The notes under the pieces are model-generated. The model saw only the letters and a program-made list of their open reading frames with translations. It ran no database searches and was not told where the DNA came from. DNA of 64,000 bases from Bolinopsis microptera (lineage: Eukaryota; Ctenophora; Tentaculata; Lobata; Bolinopsidae). A program made the position numbers and the translations under genes. Location of the stretch: contig NC_087080.1 of assembly GCF_026151205.1 (NCBI RefSeq), positions 1,832,096 through 1,896,095 on the forward strand, in the 5' to 3' direction. Positions 36,401 to 51,400 of this stretch are shown one piece after another; the stretch's first letter is position 1, and every line of letters starts with the position of its first letter.

Positions 36401-39400
36401 GTTGGCATATCTGATATTTCGGTAATCTTCTTATCAGGAACTCCAGTTTTCTCTTTTTTGGGCGTCTTTTCGTCACACTTAAAGTCATAAGATACTAATC
36501 CGTTCTCGACCGCAAATTCAGTCTCTGTAGAATCTTCTCTAGAGGAATCTCTCAGGACACAAAATTTGTTGTTTGGAGAATATGTAGCTGCAACACAATC
36601 TTTGTCGGTTGAACACATTTCAAAACATTTGTCCGATGACATGACATCAGTTTTTCTCTCCAATAGTCCACCACGGAAAACTTGACCTTTTAGTAAACAG
36701 GACTGCTTAGGAGTTGGCATATCTGATATTTCTGCAATCTTCTCATCAGAAACTCCAGCTTTCTCTTTCTTGGGTGTCTTTTCATCGCACAAAAAGTCAT
36801 AAGATACTAATCCGTTCTCGACCGCAAATTCAGTCTCTGTAGAATCTTCTCTAGAGGAATCTCTCAGGACACAAAATTTGTTGTTTGGAGAATATGAAGC
36901 TGCAACACAATCTTTGTCGGTTGAACACATTTCAAAACATTTGTCCGATGACAGGACATCCGTTTTTTTGTCCAATAATCCACCACGGAAAACTTGACCT
37001 TTTAGTAAACAGGACTGCTTAGGAGTTGACATATCTGATATTTCTGCAATCTTCTTATCAGAAACTCCAGCTTTCTCTTTCTTGGGTGTCTTTTCATCGC
37101 ACAAAAAGTCATAAGATACTAATTCGTTCTCGACTGCAAATTCAGTCTCTGTAGAATCTTCTCTAGAGGAATCTCTCAGGACACAAAATTTGTTGTTTGG
37201 AGAATATGTAGCTGCAACACAATCTTTGTCGGTTGAACACATTTCAAAACATTTGTCCGATGACAGGACATCAGTTTTTTTCTCCAATAGTCCACCACGG
37301 AAAACTTGACCTTTTAGTAAACAGGACTGCTTAGGAGTTGGCATATCTGATATTTCTGCAATCTTCTTATCAGAAACTCCAGCTTTCTCTTTCTTGGGTG
37401 TCTTTTCATCGCACAAAAAGTCATAAGATACTAATCCGTTCTCGACCGCAAATTCAGTCTCTGTAGAATCTTCTCTAGAGGAATCTCTCAGGACACAAAA
37501 TTTGTTGTTTGGAGAATATGTAGCTGCAACACAATCTTTGTCGGTAGAACACATTTCAAAACATTTGTCCGATGACAGGACATCAGTTTTTTTCTCCAAT
37601 AATCCACCACGGAAAACTTGACCTTTTAGTAAACAGGACTGCTTAGGAGTTGACATATCTGATATTTCTGCAATCTTCTTATCAGAAACTCCAGCTTTCT
37701 CTTTCTTGGGTGTCTTTTCATCGCACAAAAAGTCATAAGATACTAATCCGTTCTCGACCGCAAATTCAGTCTCTGTAGAATCTTCTCTAGAGGAATCTCT
37801 CAGGACACAAAATTTGTTGTTTGGAGAATATGTAGCTGCAACACAATCTTTGTCGGTAGAACACATTTCAAAACATTTGTCTGATGACAGGACATCAGTT
37901 TTTTTCTCCAATAGTCCACCACGGAAAACTTGACCTTTTAGTAAACAGGACTGCTTAGGAGTTGGCATATCTGATATTTCTGCAATCTTCTTATCAGAAA
38001 CTCCAGCTTTCTCTTTCTTGGGTGTCTTTTTATCGCACAAAAAGTCATAAGATACTAATCCGTTCTCGACCGCAAATTCAGTCTCTGTAGAATCTTCTCT
38101 AGAGGAATCTCTCAGGACACAAAATTTGTTGTTTGGAGAATATGTAGCTGCAACACAATCTTTGTCGGTTGAACACATTTCAAAACATTTGTCCGATGAC
38201 AGGACATCAGTTTTTTTCTCCAATAGTCCACCACGGAAAACTTGACCTTTTAGTAAACAGGACTGCTTAGGAGTTGGCATATCTGATATTTCTGCAATCT
38301 TCTTATCAGAAACTCCAGCTTTCTCTTTCTTGGGTGTCTTTTCATCGCACAAAAAGTCATAAGATACTAATCCGTTCTCGACCGCAAATTCAGTCTCTGT
38401 AGAATCTTCTCTAGAGGAATCTCTCAGTACACAAAATTTGTTGTTTGGAGAATATGTAGCTGCAACACAATCTTTGTCGGTTGAACACATTTCAAAACAT
38501 TTGTCTGATGACATGACATCAGTTTTTTTGTCCAATAATCCACCACGGAAAACTTGACCTTTTAGCAAACAGGACTGCTTAGGAGTTGGCATATTTGATA
38601 TTTCTGCAATCTTCTCATCAGAAACTCCAGCTTTCTCTTTCTTGGGTGTCTTTTCATCGCACAAAAAGTCATAAGATACTAATTCGTTCTCGACTGCAAA
38701 TTCAGTCTCTGTAGAATCTTCTCTAGAGGAATCTCTCAGTACACAAAATTTGTTGTTTGGAGAATATGTAGCTGCAACACAATCTTTGTCGGTAGAACAC
38801 ATTTCAAAACATTTGTCTGATGACAGGATATCAGTTTTTCTCTCCAATAATCCACCACGGAAAACTTGACCTTTCAGTAAACAGGACTGCTTAGGAGTTG
38901 GCATATCTGATATTTCTGCAATCTTCTCATCAGAAACTCCAGCTTTCTCTTTCTTGGGTGTCTTTTCATCGCACAAAAAGTCATAAGATACTAATTCGTT
39001 CTCGACCGCAAATTCAGTCTCTGTAGAATCTTCTCTAGAGGAATCTCTCAGGACACAAAATTTGTTGTTTGGAGAATATGTAGCTGCAACACAATCTTTG
39101 TCGGTTGAACACATTTCAAAACATTTGTCCGATGACAGGACATCAGTTTTTTTCTCCAATAGTCCACCACGGAAAACTTGACCTTTTAGTAAACAGGACT
39201 GCTTAGGAGTTGGCATATCTGATATTTCTGCAATCTTCTCATCAGAAACGCCAGCTTTCTCTTTCTTGGGTGTCTTTTCATCGCACAAAAAGTCATAAGA
39301 TACTAATTCGTTCTCGACCGCAAATTCAGTCTCTGTAGAATCTTCTCTAGAGGAATCTCTCAGGACACAAAATTTGTTGTTTGGAGAATATGTAGCTGCA

Positions 39401-42400
39401 ACACAATCTTTGTCGGTTGAACACATTTCAAAACATTTGTCCGATGACAGGACATCAGTTTTTCTCTCCAATAGTCCACCACGGAAAACTTGACCTTTTA
39501 GTAAACAGGACTGCTTAGGAGTTGGCATATCTGATATTTCTGCAATCTTCTTATCAGAAACTCCAGCTTTCTCTTTCTTGGGTGTCTTTTCATCGCACAA
39601 AAAGTCATAAGATACTAATCCGTTCTCGACCGCAAATTCAGTCTCTGTAGAATCTTCTCTAGAGGAATCTCTCAGGACACAAAATTTGTTGTTTGGAGAA
39701 TATGTAGCTGCAACACAATCTTTGTCGGTAGAACACATTTCAAAACATTTGTCCGATGACAGGACATCAGTTTTTTTCTCCAATAATCCACCACGGAAAA
39801 CTTGACCTTTCAGCAAACAGGACTGCTTAGGAGTTGGCATATCTGATATTTCTGCAATCTTCTCATCAGAAACTCCAGCTTTCTCTTTCTTGGGTGTCTT
39901 TTCATCGCACAAAAAGTCATAAGATACTAATTCGTTCTCGACCGCAAATTCAGTCTCTGTAGAATCTTCTCTAGAGGAATCTCTCAGTACACAAAATTTG
40001 TTGTTTGGAGAATATGTAGCTGCAACACAATCTTTGTCGGTTGAACATATTTCAAAACATTTGTCCGATGACAGGACATCAGTTTTTTTCTCCAATAGTC
40101 CACCACGGAAAACTTGACCTTTTAGTAAACAGGACTGCTTAGAAGTTGGCATATCTGATATTTCTGCAATCTTCTCATCAGAAACTCCAGCTTTCTCTTT
40201 CTTGGGTGTCTTTTCATCGCACAAAAAGTCATAAGATACTAATTCGTTCTCGACCGCAAATTCAGTCTCTGTAGAATCTTCTCTAGAGGAATCTCTCAGT
40301 ACACAAAATTTGTTGTTTGGAGAATATGTAGCTGCAACACAATCTTTGTCGGTAGAACACATTTCAAAACATTTGTCCGATGACAGGACATCAGTTTTTT
40401 TCTCCAATAGTCCACCACGGAAAACTTGACCTTTTAGTAAACAGGACTGCTTAGAAGTTGGCATATCTGATATTTCTGCAATCTTCTCATCAGAAACTCC
40501 AGCTTTCTCTTTCTTGGGTGTCTTTTCATCGCACAAAAAGTCATAAGATACTAATCCGTTCTCGACCGCAAATTCAGTCTCTGTAGAATCTTCTCTAGAG
40601 GAATCTCTCAGGACACAAAATTTGTTGTTTGGAGAATATGTAGCTGCAACACAATCTTTGTCGGTAGAACACATCTCAAAACATTTGTCCGATGACAGGA
40701 CATCAGTTTTTTTCTCCAATAATCCACCACGGAAAACTTGACCTTTTAGTAAACAGGACTGCTTAGGAGTCGGCATATCTGATATTTCTGCAATCTTCTC
40801 ATCAGAAACTCCAGCTTTCTCTTTCTTGGGTGTCTTTTCATCGCACAAAAAGTCATAAGATACTAATCCGTTCTTGACCGCTAATTCAGTCTCTGTAGAA
40901 TCTTCTCTAGAGGAATCTCTCAGGACACAAAATTTGTTGTTTGGAGAATATGTAGCTGCAACACAATCTTTGTCGGTTGAACACATTTCAAAACATTTGT
41001 CCGATGACAGGACATCAGTTTTTTTCTCCAATAATCCACCACGGAAAACTTGACCTTTTAGTAAACAGGATTTCTTTGGAAGTGGTGCTATTCCTCCTTT
41101 GTCCAGATCTTTCGCCATATTCAATCCAGACGTTTGGGCATGACACAGGAAACAGTAAGAAACCAGTTTGTTTATGGTGGCAAACTCAGTAACTTTCGGT
41201 TCCTCCCTTGAGGAATCTCTGAGCGAGCAACTCTTTGTCCTGGGCGCGTATGTAGCAGCAACACATTTGTCAAGGCTTGAGCATTTCTCGAAGCATATCG
41301 TTGATGAAGGAACGTCATTTTGTTTTTCCAAGAACCCTCCAGTAAACACTTGATCTTTCAGGAGGCATCGTTTCTTCAGTACGAGGTTGTCTGGCACATC
41401 TGGTCGACAATCGAGGTCATATGATACAACTTTGCGGGTTTCTGTGCTTTTCGATGGATATAGCGGTCCACGATCTTGTCCTCTCATGAAACATTTGCTG
41501 GACGTTGTTCCAGAAAGATACGTCACGGCCTTACATTTTGGAATTTCTGAACAAAGTTCCACACAATTCTCAGATGACACCACATCGATAACAGTTTTTA
41601 TAACAGAACTTCCGCGGTACATCATGTCTAGATACTCGCAAACCTTAACAACAGGCGGGGTCGCTCCCTTCTCTTGCCCTTCAGGCAAGCAATCCAGGGT
41701 GAAATCGTACGAAATAACTCCAAGAGTTTCCTGTGACTTGGCTCCGTTGTGCCCTTCACCTTTAAGGTAACAGGTCATAGATTTGGGTAGGTAAGTTAGG
41801 CCAAAGCAATCTTGGCTACTTAGACATGCTGTGGCACACTCCAGCTCAGAGACCAGATCTACCTCCTCAACCACCTTACCCGATATTTGTCTGTTTTTGT
41901 ATCGGCAGGCTTCTTTTAGGCCATGAATTTTTCTTTCAGCAGGGAACTTTAACATTAAGTCGTGATAAGCTTTTAAGTCACAGTTATAATCGAGTGATAC
42001 TGCACCATTTTCCTCAGCAAATTGAGTGTATGTGGGACCTTTGTGCAGTTTATTTTTCACGTGGCATTTCTCCTTTTCAAACAGAAAAGTAACAGCTGAA
42101 CACGCCGGCTTCTTTAGGCAAATCTCTCCACACTTATCGATTGACGTAGAGTCGGCGCTGAAGAAAGTTCCTCCCACTAATACAGCGTTATGGTACCTAC
42201 AGGGAGGTTTTCCATTTCTAGCATTTATTCCGAGTTCCTTCTCTCTTGCCTCCCTAATTGGACTCTTTGGTCTGACACCAACACACGGATTTTCAAAGTC
42301 AAACGTTTTTACTTGATTTGCAACAGCCCACTCAGTTCTAATGAGAGCCTTGTGCTTTTCACTCTTTAAGATACATTTTTTAGCGCTACCGATGTAAGTG

Positions 42401-45400
42401 GCAACAACGCAATCTTTTGATTCTGCACAAGCAGTAGCACAATCGTCCGAAGTGTCCTTGCTTTTAGAGTCAATTGTCCCGTCTGGATAAATAGCTCCTT
42501 TGTAAACACAAAGTGGTTCAGTAGGCTTTACAGGTTTGGTGACACCTACGGAGAGGGCTATAGTGGGCCCACCTTCATTCCGAAGGGCACTGTTAAACTT
42601 TGTCCCAATTGTATTCATTTTCCTTTCCTCCTCTATTTCATCACTTTTTCTTGAATCTTTGTTTTTTAATTTCACTCCCAAGCTGATTGACTGGCTGATT
42701 TTGGTTGAACAAGTAAAGTCAAAAGATTTAACTTTGTTAGCCTTAGAATATACGGTCTGCTCTGCCTGAGAGTGGCTATCTGCCTTTAGCTGGCAAACTC
42801 CGCTCGAGGATACGTATGATCCGGCACAACAACGATCAGATTTCCAGCAAGCGGTCATGCAAGCCCAAAACGTAGAAGACTCAATTGTTGTGAAACTTTC
42901 TCCTGGAATTATGGAGTCTTCCAAAATACACGGCTGTTTTTGTTTTGACAGCCCATTGCAACTAGGCTCATCCGTAACCGCTGAAATTTACATGAATTAC
43001 GAAAAAATACAAATAAGTAAAATATTGCAAAAGATTGAGATGATTTATAGCAGTACATTGATGGACTAAGGTCTGTGACAAATCTATTGAGGGGATTACT
43101 GATAGTTAACTGTAATATAAACTCACGAGTTGCTCCCAGCACTCCTGCTTCCGACACTCCTGATACACTCCAGACACTCGATTCAACACTCCTCTGCGAG
43201 TAGATACACATTGCAGTGAGATTTGAGTCGGATTTAGTTGTATCTACTTTAATGGAGTTGATGAAGCCGTGCTCGCAGTCTATGTTGTTCATCGAGTTTG
43301 ATGCTGTTGTTTCACTAGGATCGTTACCTGGTGTAAATTGGTGATGGGTGGTTGTGATGAACTTTAAGAAGGACCTTTCATGTTCTGATTTCAAGTATAA
43401 CTTTTTATAAAAATACAAATGAATGTTAAATGCATGGCTGATCTTATGAATTGGTACTGTGTACGTTCAAAATAGGTATCCTGAGGATATACACTATACA
43501 GCACAGATAGCTAACGGAAGGTTCTTACCGCCGATGCTGCAGCAGGAGAAAGGGCTAGCAACTAAACCATCGGGTGTAAAACTTATTGACTTGAGAGCGT
43601 ATCCAACGTCGCATGTAGCGGAATCCGAGGTTACGAACGACTGCTGAAGATAGCACTTGCTAGAAGGAGAGGGACCACAGACTCCTTCGGGGATCCGTCC
43701 CATAGCTATTTTGGAGATCAGTGCTTGGCCATACCTGAGTTTGTAGGAAAAGCAAATATGAGTACTGGATAACTTACTTTAGGTATAATGTTAGAATAAG
43801 CTGCCAAGAGCCTGTTAAGTGTTAGTAAATGAATCTTTGTCAAATTTTATTCCCTTGACTTTATTGTTTATGTCCAATACCAACCACCAAGTCTGTAGAT
43901 TGAAAACAGGAGTCTTAACATTAGTCGATTGTTTGTGGTACAGCTGATTTTGAAATATTCAAAATGTAAAATGTATTGGCACTTCTTGATACTTTGTATA
44001 ATGTATATCATAAAGTCATAATCTATTATATGACTGAGTCATGAAAGTCATATATGACCAAAAAATCATTTTCCCACCGTCAAACATAACTTAGCATACT
44101 TTCTGTTATACTGGATGGGACAGATTTAGTTTTTACAGCAATTTTGTTTAGGCGCGTTACAAAAATACATGCAATTTCAAAGAAAATAAAGCCGCGCTGA
44201 AACGTCAACGTTAGGTCTTTGAGCCAGATATAACATTCAAACCAGGCGAACCGCGAAGCACAAAATTTGATTTATATGTGTTATAATTTAAGTTGTTTCA
44301 TTAAACTATTCAAATAAAGGTTTATTATTCCAAAATACGCACATTCCACAGTCGATGACGACCGAATCGAACAATTCTACTTCGTAGACAGAGGCAGGAA
44401 CATGGCGCTTTATGTCGAAATGAACTGGCAGCTCTTCTACACAGCAGGTTACGTGTATGATGCAATTCTCGTGAATCCCATCCGGACAACTGAAATATTG
44501 GAAATATATTTGGTTATTATCTCAGGGGTATAAGTCATTTTGATTTTCAATGGATAACAACGATTTAAATTATGGTTCTAAAAGCCTCTGAAGCTTACCT
44601 CGATACGATGTCAGACATTGAGAACTTGGTGGGACACGACACAACATCAGTTCCGCGCATTTCAAATTCCACACATTTTCTTGGTTTTACAACCTGATAA
44701 ATTGATATCTTTTAAAACAGGCATGACCAGTAAAGATAATAAAGATCACGTAACCTTACGAAAGAAACAAAACTCTAAACCCTTCACAATTTCTTTACTA
44801 CCTTAAAATAAGACAAAACACAGAACTTTATCGCCAAGAATTGAATTTCACCTCATCATTTTCAACAGAGAGACAGCCCAGTTTGAAGAGTCCACTTCCA
44901 GCCATGCCCACACTGCAGATAGCATCCTGACACGGTCCGGAAAGTGTTGGTATGCAAGTGATGATATCAGAAGAGATGCAACACCTTCCCTCCAACATTC
45001 CATCGTCTATCGTGTGAACTACGTCCAGTTCGTACTTACTGTACAAGTTTATGTGCATTACTTAATAAACATAATAAAATGTTAAATTCATACTTACTGC
45101 ATATACTTGGGGTGAAGTACATAACTATTTTTTAAAGTCTTATCAATGCATGGTGTCAAATATGATCACATTATCCCAGCTGTTTTGAGTACGTTACACT
45201 GAAAAAAAAACCCAAGTTTGCTTTAAAAATGTTGGATTGTAAACTGAAAAATTGTTCCACTTACACAGGGCACGTGACCGCTCTTCCCCGCATGATGTAC
45301 GGACAGTCTTCCGTCGGTATCAGGAACTTCTTATACGCAGCCGACTCTGACAGATTAGAAAATAAACGCACTGTTCAACTGTTCAATGAACTGTTCGTGT

Positions 45401-48400
45401 TAGGGTTGATTCAGTGAGAGGGAGTTAAAAAACATTCCCCAAACAATGCAAACCTGTTTTTAAATTATCTACATTCAGGCATGAAGTACATCTCAACATA
45501 GACATACTCCGATCATTATCTATACTTCCAAGGCATAAGAAACATCTTTCTAAAGTTCAAAAATAAGGCATCATTATTTTAAAACATTGTAAGTGTTTAT
45601 ATTACGGATAATACAGATAAAAGTTAACAAAAAACCCACCGTCATGTTCAACATGACCACCATTATCATCAGGTACTCCTAGCTCCGGTGAGGCACTGAG
45701 TCTGGGTGGTGTGAAGATCTTTCCAGTGACAACCGAGTATTTATCCATTGTTTTACAGCACTCGACTCTGGAAGTGATGTAAGGAGTTCAAGAAGGGTAT
45801 ATTTTAGGGGGGGGTCCACGTTAAAAAAAGTTAAAAAAGTTAAAGTAATTAATGTTAAATTTCAAAATTCAGGCTTAGAAAGTTTAACTTTTTTAACATA
45901 AATTCAAATTTGGGTTGAAATTGCAATGGAGTGAATATTCTAGACTAGTTTACTTTTAGGTCATGCGTTGGTTTTTTTGTTCATTAGTCATTACATGTAG
46001 GAATATAGGAATGCCCATGACAAGAGTAAAACAGTCATATATACAGTTTTAATACTTTCAACACTACTATATAACAAATAATTTGAGGAAACGATGTAAC
46101 AGAGTCGATATATTTTAATGTTGCCATGGGGTGGCAAGTCCCCATACATCGTGGTCCGGTAGTTTCATTGCGTCCTAATATAACATAGGTACAACCGATA
46201 AATAATTGATACATTTGATCATTAAACTGATTAAATGTTAAAAACAATTGAAATTCAAAACTACCGAGCTGGGTAAAATAAAACCTTTCAATTATCGAGA
46301 GAATAAAATGAAAATATCTGCAAAAGTAATTTAATAAATTAGCTGGATAATATTAATTTAGCTGTATAATATTAAATAAATGGAACATTGAAACTTATTC
46401 AGAAATATATAAATTTATTTATGTACCATTGTCCATTATAAAAGTATCAATACAATTTGTGTTTCCTGACGAGGAGGGCCAGGGGATGTTATTTTCGTGG
46501 ATTCTAACATTCTCCCTTCACGATATTAGCTACTCCTCTAATAAGGATCCGTTTGGCTGCATGCAGGATAGTCAGCCGATGACATTTGTCAAATATTTCC
46601 AACTTGTCCAGGTCACTTTCCTGAACGCACTGGAAATTATTGGGTGATCCAAATCCCGCCTCTTCCAATTGTTCCGTGTAACATTCCAGACCATATCGTG
46701 ACAGCCACCCTCCTAATGAGTATTGGTCGGGCTGCGAGCCATTTCCTTGGGTCCCGACTGAATTCTGACTGTAATGTTCATCCCCCAAATACTCTGCCCA
46801 CTCCTTCCCAGTTTCTGACGTCCCGTTATACTTGGCATCAATAGCATTCGCTACTACCTGTAATCTGTCCCGCAATTCCAACCCATTGACCACTACTGTG
46901 TACTTGTGGTTGGCCGACATGCTCTTTCCTATTATATGAACTAGCAGGAACCCGTCTAACCCTAAAGTGGTGTCAAGACTCGAGAGACTAAAATAATTAT
47001 TACCTATTTAATTCGAGACTAAAATAATTATTACCTATTTAATTCGCGTTTTTGACACCACTTGGGAGTCCAAATTTTGGGCACTAAAATTATTATTCCT
47101 TGGCCAATTTTGTATTTTTTCATGCTGATTTGAAGGCCATTAAAGCATTTGACCCAGTCAAAAAAGTTTCAGTTGTACATCTTTTACGGTTTTTGCGGAA
47201 AGTTGCGTTAAAGTTGATGCCGTGGTGTCAGTAAAATGGCACGGATATATACATACATATATATCGTCTCGCTTTATATATAGTAAGATGATTATATTAT
47301 TTGGTCTTCCAATGGTTGTGTGAAGGTTAGGTGGCCCAAAGTGTCACTGCTGGATAGAAACCCTGTGCTGCCGTGAGGTTGTCAGAACTTTGAAAAGGGG
47401 TATCCCTGTGGTGCCCCCTTCCAGTTAATCATCAGTCAACATGTTGATAGCCACTCCACATCAAGTCCTCCCCTGCTACCTCCACGTGGTGAAGACTGGA
47501 AACTGGGCTGTGTCCAGGCTAAATACAGGAAGGGCGACGGGAAACAATGAGTCCCGAGGAGCTCAATCACAAAACGTCATTGACTCCTAAACTCTTGGCT
47601 CACAAGGGGCTCGGACACTCATAAATCTTTACTGTGGATTGCACAGTAGTTAAAGAGGTGTAGGCTGTTACCCTCCAAACCTATTCTACTACGACCCAGT
47701 CAGACTGGACCACGCTCTGTTAGATAGGATACAGCTCCCTGTGCCAGGGTATTGGGTAACCGGTAGTCAGAGGGAGAGTTAGCCCTCGTCAAAGCAGAAA
47801 TTTCTGTTTCACGCTCTAACTCCCTTACGCTTTAGGTCATAAGCTTAATGTCCTGCATGGAGCAGGTGAAGATCGAGTAGAGTAAAGTTGAGTGCTAGTG
47901 ATACAGCCTGATAAACGTTATGTTCATGTGGTTAACGTTTACATGTTCGAGTTGGTAAAATGTTCCTGCGGTTTTCCCCAATGTTCCGGTGGCGTGGCAT
48001 TGGGATTAGTGACCATTTGTCACAGTGAAGGGGACTTCACTGGGTCACTTAGCCTTTTGAAAAACAGATATGGTTACAACCAAAAGCACTAGGGTTCAAG
48101 CCCCTACCAGGCCTATCGAGGATCAGTACAGTTATGACTCGGTTGTCTTAAACCCACATAGTGGACGGGCAGCTGATGATGTGTTTATGAATCCTAGAAA
48201 GCCAACAGAAAACATCAAAAAACAAAAAAATAGTGGAGGAGTAGTTAGTTGTACAACGAAGAGTATCATTGGGATTCTTAATATCCGTACTGTGAGGGAG
48301 TTTTCTAAACGGCTTGAAATGGTTATTCTTTTCTTGCGCAGTCAGATATCTGTCCTCGCAATACAAGAACACCGAGTTGTGCATGATGAAGAAGTCAAGA

Positions 48401-51400
48401 TAGAGAGGCACAAGAAGGGAGTCCACCTAATAACAACTTCAGCATGGAGAAACAGAGCACAAGCGTCTACAGGAGGAGTGGGATTCCTGCTGACTAAACA
48501 AGTCTTTAATGCAGTTAGTCTTATCAAGACCTATAGTAAGCGCTGCATGCTTGTGTCGTTGGACGGAAACCCAAGATTAACCATAATCTCTGTGTATAGT
48601 CCAACGGAATCCGCAACTGTCGAAGAAGCCGAAGAGTTTCACGACTGCTTGAGAGCAGCAGTAAGGGAGGTCCCCTCTCATCATCTAATACTTGTAATAG
48701 GAGATCTTAATGCTCACCTCAGCAAGTTGAATGGTGAAGATACGGGATGGTACTGGCATCAAGTGACCAATCGTAATGGTCATCTGCTCAGGGATACACT
48801 GCTGGAGGGAGAGTTAGAGGCGACGAATCATCGTTTTCAGAAGAGTGCTGGTAAGCAGTGGACTCACCTCTCAGATCTTCAGATGGAGTACTAACTAGGA
48901 GCCAGATTGACTATGTCCTGGTACGGAAGAAGTGGATGAGCTCAATAAAGAACACCGAGCCATGCAACTCTTTCAATTCCCTGGGCTCTGACCATCGGGC
49001 AGTACTCTCAACTGTAAAGCTCAGTCTACGAAAGAGCATAAGTCCACCACGGGTCACATGTTACGACTTCAGTCGTCTCAAAACTGATCAAGAGTTACAG
49101 ATCAAGTATGGAGTTGAAGTTAGAAATAGGTATAGTGCACTCTTGAGTGAGGAGCAACTAGATCTAGGTCCTACTAGTGACGTCACCACTAAGTATGGAA
49201 AGTTTATTGAAGCAGTGAAGTATGCAAATAGGAAGCATCTTCCGCATAAACCTAAGAAGCGGTATGACGATCCTGCCAACGACCCACGAGTAGAGGAAGC
49301 CAGAAGCAAATTGTTTGCTGCCAAGGAGACCTACCATCTGGATCCTTGTGAAGACAACAGACAGACAGTTGCCGAGGAGAAAGACACTCTCTCTGCATGC
49401 TACCGTACTGTGGAGGAAGAGCTGCTTAAACAGAAAATAAGAAAAGCTGAAAACGCAGCCGGTAGATGCAAGAACAAAGAGAGCTGGAATCTTGTTAATG
49501 AGGTCAGTGGGAGAAAGAAGAAGCCATGTGGTCTTGTAGAAGGAGGTAGTAGAGAGGATAGATTGAGAGCCTGGAAAGACCACGTTACCAAGCTACTTGG
49601 ACAACCTCCAGTAGTTCCAAACGAAGAAGTGGACATACCAGTCGTACATCCACCACAAAACATCAGTGTGGATAAGTTCACCAAGACCGAACTGGAGGAG
49701 GCTACGAAATCGATTAAAGAAGGTAAGGCATTTGGAGAGGATGGAGTTGCCCCTTAAGTACTGAAGAGGGTAGATGTTGAATGTTGATGATTTGATCCTT
49801 GACTTCTGCAATAAAGCACTAGTTGATGGCGATGTTCCTGACCAATGGAAGCACCTAAACATCGTGCATGTTCCAAAGAAAGGGAATTTGACCAAAGTAG
49901 ATAACTATAGAGGTATTGCACTGACATCTATAGTGAGTAAGACTCTCAATAAGATGATACTGAACAGGATCAAACCTGCCATGGAAGACATCTTAAGGAT
50001 CAATCAGAACGGATTCAGAGAGAGTAGGTCAACAACTAGTCATATTCTTGGCCTAAGAAGGGTATTTGAGGGAGCCCGGGATAAAGATCTGACCGCGGTA
50101 ATGCTCTTCATTGATTTCAAGAAGGCATTCGACAGCGGACACCGTGGACTCCTCATGAAGATCCTCCTGGCATATGGAATTCCCAAGGAGATTGTAGGCT
50201 TGATACAAAGAATGTATGCAGATACATTTGCTCGTGTGATTACCGAGGATGGTCTGAGTGAAGCATTCTTCATTCTAGCAGGAGTGATGCAGGGAGACAC
50301 TTTGGCGCCCTACCTATTCATAATCGTAATTGGCTACATTATGAGGGTGTCCCTAGAGGGTAGGGACTTTGGGTTTACTCTACACCCTAGAAGAAGCCGT
50401 CGCTATCTGGCAGTCAAGGTCACTGATGCGGACTTTGCTGACGACCTTGCTCTTATAACAGATAGTGTTGCGGCCAACTCAGTTGACTAACGCCAAGGTG
50501 TATGGACACCTCATCAGAGCATCTGATAAGATAGCTGCACGGAGGATGAGACTCGCAGGTCATTTAGCCAGACATGAAGAACTATTGAGTCATCAACTTC
50601 TCTTCTGGGAACCCCTTCAAGGACATCGTCGAAGGGGAAGACCACATCTCACATACATTGACATCCTTCGGAAGGACACGGGGCTTGACGACAGCAAAGA
50701 GATTAACAAACTCATGCTGGATAGACAGATTTGGAAGAAGACTATTTCTGTTCGGACGCTGAAGCCGCCCTAAGTCGAAGTAAGTCGAAGTATATTAGTA
50801 AATTATACAATTATGTGTATATATAGATACAAGGTGTTTTTTTTTTGTAGAGTTATCAAATCAGTTACAACTACAGAAAACAATTGCAAGAGCGAGGTAC
50901 TACTAGTACTAAAGGTCAACACTCATAATTGAGTTTAATTTGGGTAATTATGTTAAAATTTGAACCGATTAGTCAGCCAAAATCTGATTTTTAATTTATG
51001 TTAAAAAAGTTAAAAAAGTTAAAGTAATTAATGTTAAATTCCAAAATCTCGATCTTAGAATTTAACTTTTTTAACGTGGACCCCCCCCTATTTTAGAACT
51101 CATAACAAGTTGGCGAATGAGACTGCTCGTTATTGAACAGTGCTCCAATAATATGTGGGCTTAATTGTACTTTATAAAATACTTCTATAAAATAATCAAA
51201 ACATTTGCTTTATCAATTTCATACAACATATGGCCATGGTGGGTGTTGGAGTATGAACTAACCTGAAAGGACAGGGGAGTCTATCACAGTTCACATCCTT
51301 CCTAACACTACTGATAACTTCCCCCGGCTTACAGTACGCACTACGGGTCGTACATTCTCCAATTCTACAATCCAGATCACAGCACGACAATAGGTTTATC

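Larger units (their letters stand above)
45807..51088. mobile_element. 5.3-kb inverted-repeat element with G-run ends
   Basis: The left end GGGGGGGGTCCACGTTAAAA (45807) and the right end, its inverse (ending 51088), are flanked by the 7-bp duplication TATTTTA (45800-45806 and 51089-51095). The next about 80 bp at both ends are GTTAAAAAAGTTAA-rich and partly palindromic. Inside are a SAM-domain ORF, a decayed LINE and MITE copies, with no recognised transposase. It sits in the intron between exons 51404-51263 and 45767-45640 of the giant gene. Confidence 0.72.

Noticed and set aside
31939-41070. 312-bp arrays considered as satellite DNA
   Set aside because: The frame is stop-free and in register with conserved cysteines in every unit, so it is coding.
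43459-43647. Plus-strand frame opposite exon 43734-43529
   Set aside because: Shadow of a minus-strand coding exon. No splice or domain support.
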